NCBI GenBank assembly: GCA_002751075.1
Contig: NAOQ01000072.1
Coordinates: 81,289-91,581, forward strand
Length of the DNA: 10,293 nucleotides
Direction of reading: 5' to 3'
Origin: Ichthyophonus hoferi
Taxonomy: Eukaryota; Opisthokonta; Ichthyosporea; Ichthyophonida; Ichthyophonidae
Made by a program: the position numbers and the translations under genes. The notes under the pieces were generated by a model that did no database searches, was not told the DNA's origin, and saw only the letters and a list, made by a program, of their open reading frames with translations. Shown here piece after piece: positions 8,200 through 10,293 of the stretch. The number at the start of each line of letters is the position of its first letter. The first letter of the stretch is position 1.

Positions 8200-9099
8200 A
8201 CATTACATACTTAGTTGTACGCATGTGCTCTGGTTTTCTGTGAGATGATTTATACTTTATTTTATGTAGTTTTCACATCACCTAATCTTTCGATGTGTAT
8301 TAGGAAATTACCTTATAGATAAAACCTACTTTCTTATGCAAATATGCAACTTCATGATCTTAGTAACAATGAGTTATGTTTGTATATAAATGAGCAACCC
8401 ATAGTTTATTCAAGTTAATTTTAAATATAAGCATAATATGACATATACTTGTTCAGACTCAGGGACATTAATTACAACAAAAAAGGTTTTTGCTGGTGCA
8501 TAAACTAATTGAGTATTAAACATTCCAGGAAATGCATGACATAACTGTTCTTTGAGGCTGATATATTGCTATTACAAGCCGTAGATAGACCTCAATGGTA
8601 TAACTGGGTTTATTTTATATTTGTAAATAAAATGTACGATTGGAAGGGTATATATAAAGAGAGGGATAGAATGTAAAATATATGCAAATAATGTTGATTC
8701 TATACTATATCTTACCTCATTCTATCAAATAGGTTGCATTATATTTTTGTGTTAAATTATAGTATATTATAGTATATTATAAAGTATATCATAACACACC
8801 AATTAAGTACCTCTTTAGGTATTTATAAAACACTACTTTAAATTTAACCAATCATAGTATTCACATGCTATATATAGATATATGTATATTATATTATATT
8901 ATACTACAATATCATATCCTGCACTATAGTTTATTTCAAATCCCCATCCACTCAAGGTCAAGCTCTATTTTTTAATTTAATTTAATATACAAATTAAGAT
9001 CTTCATAATAAAACATAGGGATAGGCACTTCGAAAAAAATTCTAATTTCTAATTTGTATTAATATTATTATTATTTACCTTAGGTTGAAACATCTCTAG

Positions 9100-10182
9100 C
9101 TATTCATTCAGTTTTTTTTTACCGGAAGCATTTTCCTCTTTACCAGTATTACATATTAATTGTACACCAGGTCTATCAAGCAACTTTGTAGTCGCATCCC
9201 GTGTCAAAATAACAGTAGCACCACTATTTACAGGCTTGTCTTTAACATGAGCATTTCCTATAGCAATTAAAAGTTCTTTGTAACGAGCCAGTTCTGCACT
9301 GGCTTCGGCCAGTTCTTCACCAAGGGTGACTGCGTCATATTCTTTCGCTAACACTGCACCCATTTCCCTATGGTATGGCCTTGTCGCAGTCATTCCACTC
9401 AAATCACTACTACTGCTTCTCTCGGCTGTGTTCTGGCCATGCATGTTAAGGGTTTTTCGGAAAGACTTGCATACTCGTCTTATGACTTTGCTGGCTAGTA
9501 CTTTGGGGACTATGGAGATAATTAGTGTAACCCTGTGGGAAGAGAGAGGAAGAGAGAGGGGAGTGCATTGATTGGTGTGGGTATGTACATCTTGCGTATA
9601 TTATATAAAGGAAGTATGCATGGGTATAGGTAGAGGCATGGTTATATCATTGGATAATTACGTAAGTATTCAGCATAGTCCAATCAATATCGATTTATAA
9701 TAAGCTGATAATCAATCAGTAAAAGGATTTAAACTAGGAGGAAACAGTAGACCAATCATATTAATTTTAATGACATTTACTATAAAGGTTTTAATAATAA
9801 CATAACCTATTAAAATATTGTATAATCCACTTAGAGAATATAATAATAGTATAATAAAATATAACATAACATAGCATAATAGAAAATATCATAACCTATT
9901 ATAATGCACACCCCAACATATAAAGAATGCAACCAATAAATGACCTACATTAAAAAGAACCATGTGCCCAGATATAGAATAGGGATAACTGAATTGGCTT
10001 GATTCATAAGCGACACTGCCACTGAGCCAATCACAAGTCCTCCCAACATTATGTTGTATACGGCAGCCAGTATAAATCTATATAAAAAATTAGATGAACG
10101 GGTAATTAGAAATAATTTCAGAAACTTACACCAATATATAAAAATATTTAATATAGATTATATTATCAAAAATTAATATCAT
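9100..10182 (-). CDS. Small two-pass membrane protein with soluble C-terminal tail, unknown family (5' end uncertain)
   Basis: Proposed exons on the minus strand are 10182-10130 (uncertain), 10077-9949 and 9532-9100. Together they make 615 bases, or 204 residues. Exon 2 to exon 3 is well supported: TTAAT|GTAGGT joins a pyrimidine-rich CCCACAG|G in matching phase. Residues about 14-41 and 48-70 are hydrophobic helices. They are followed by a strongly basic segment (K71, K76, R79, R80, K83, R86, K87), which suggests that the tail faces the cytosol. Residues about 100-145 are Glu/Ala-rich and look helical (EELAEASAELARYKEL). The end is Lys-rich, encoded partly by an A9 run. I do not recognise the family. 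The second helix and basic end vaguely recall the last membrane segment of P4-type ATPases, but length and tail do not fit. The first exon is AT-rich and an exon outside the window is possible. Confidence 0.6.
9533..9948 (-). other. Intron 2 of the 9100-10182 gene
   Basis: The minus-strand donor is GTAGGT at 9948 and the acceptor is CACAG at 9537-9533, preceded by a long CT tract (about 9540-9561). Phase 2 joins AT with G to give Met. The 416 bases contain five CCAAT or ATTGG boxes and a TATAATA-rich block (about 9815-9905). Confidence 0.75.
10078..10129 (-). other. Possible 52-base intron 1 of the 9100-10182 gene
   Basis: GTAAGT at 10129-10124 and TATATAG at 10084-10078 bound a short AT-rich stretch with CTAAT elements. 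Splicing it joins YFYILV to FILAAV in one hydrophobic run. The unspliced sequence is also open but lacks an ATG before an upstream stop, so splicing or a more distant exon is needed. Confidence 0.45.
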
Positions 10183-10204
10183 GATACATATATACATATA
10201 TAAA

Positions 10205-10250
10205 TACATTCATTCATTCATACATACTATTATACATACATGCATACATG

Positions 10251-10293
<43 letters not shown>
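10205..10293. repeat. CATT, CATA and TA microsatellites at the window end
   Basis: CATT units (about 10207-10220) pass into CATA/CATG units and then a pure TA run from about 10256 to the window edge. It lies just upstream of the proposed start of the minus-strand gene, so it would be its promoter or, if an earlier exon exists, part of an intron. Confidence 0.85.

Larger units (their letters stand above)
7739..9099. other. Convergent intergenic region
   Basis: These 1361 bases separate two genes whose 3' ends face each other. The region is AT-rich, with a tandem duplication (7802-8199), short TATTATAG repeats near 8757-8785, and TA runs. AATAAA hexamers at 7919-7924 and 8131-8136 could serve the plus-strand gene. 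I find no coding sequence, tRNA or known non-coding RNA in it. Confidence 0.6.

Noticed and set aside
9326-9571. Plus-strand 81-codon open frame
   Set aside because: It is antisense to the well-supported last exon of the minus-strand gene.
9532-10077. Assignment of the minus-strand gene as a P4-type ATPase C-terminus
   Set aside because: The last hydrophobic helix followed by basic residues is only a loose resemblance. The signature downstream residues are absent, and a plausible start nearby makes it a small protein.

Overview
The window looks like nuclear DNA of a filamentous fungus, probably an early-diverging lineage, although nothing in it fixes the taxon. It is strongly AT-rich. The introns begin GTATGT, GTACGT, GTAGGT or GTAAGT, carry CTAAC or CTGAC branch-point-like sites and end in pyrimidine-AG. 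Intergenic and intronic DNA is full of TA, TTA, CT and CATA microsatellites. No bacterial operon, rRNA or tRNA was found.

Layout. (1) About 230-1430, minus strand: a decayed gene related to the superfamily 3 helicase (NS1/Rep) of parvovirus-like single-stranded DNA viruses, a viral fossil with several breaks. A small hairpin (117-147) and a GC-rich inverted repeat (1606-1664) lie on its two sides. (2) 1431-1932: upstream region of the next gene, with an E2F-like TTTTTGGCGCGC box and a pyrimidine tract. (3) 1933-7738, plus strand: one six-exon gene, reconstructed here from matching splice phases, encoding an about 1220-residue, Ser/Thr/Pro/Asn-rich, mostly disordered protein with one transmembrane segment at its extreme C-terminus. 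The first two exons hold most of the protein. The last four are short or separated by long, repeat-filled introns. (4) 7739-9099: convergent intergenic DNA containing a tandem duplication of about 200 bp. (5) 9100 to about 10182, minus strand: a second spliced gene for a small protein with two predicted membrane helices and a soluble C-terminal tail. (6) The window ends in CATT, CATA and TA microsatellite.

The main gene is unfamiliar to me. It resembles a tail-anchored, phosphorylation-rich scaffold, possibly of the nuclear envelope or ER, and has several recurring Trp-centred short motifs. Two sequence-level switches could release it from the membrane: an alternative terminal exon at 5542-5568, and two donor sites 10 bp apart at 6525 and 6535, only one of which keeps the membrane anchor in frame. 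A heptamer, CCAATCA, recurs at least 14 times on either strand, well above chance, mostly in or near introns. All gene models rest on reading frame, splice signals and phase agreement only; no transcript or homology search was available.
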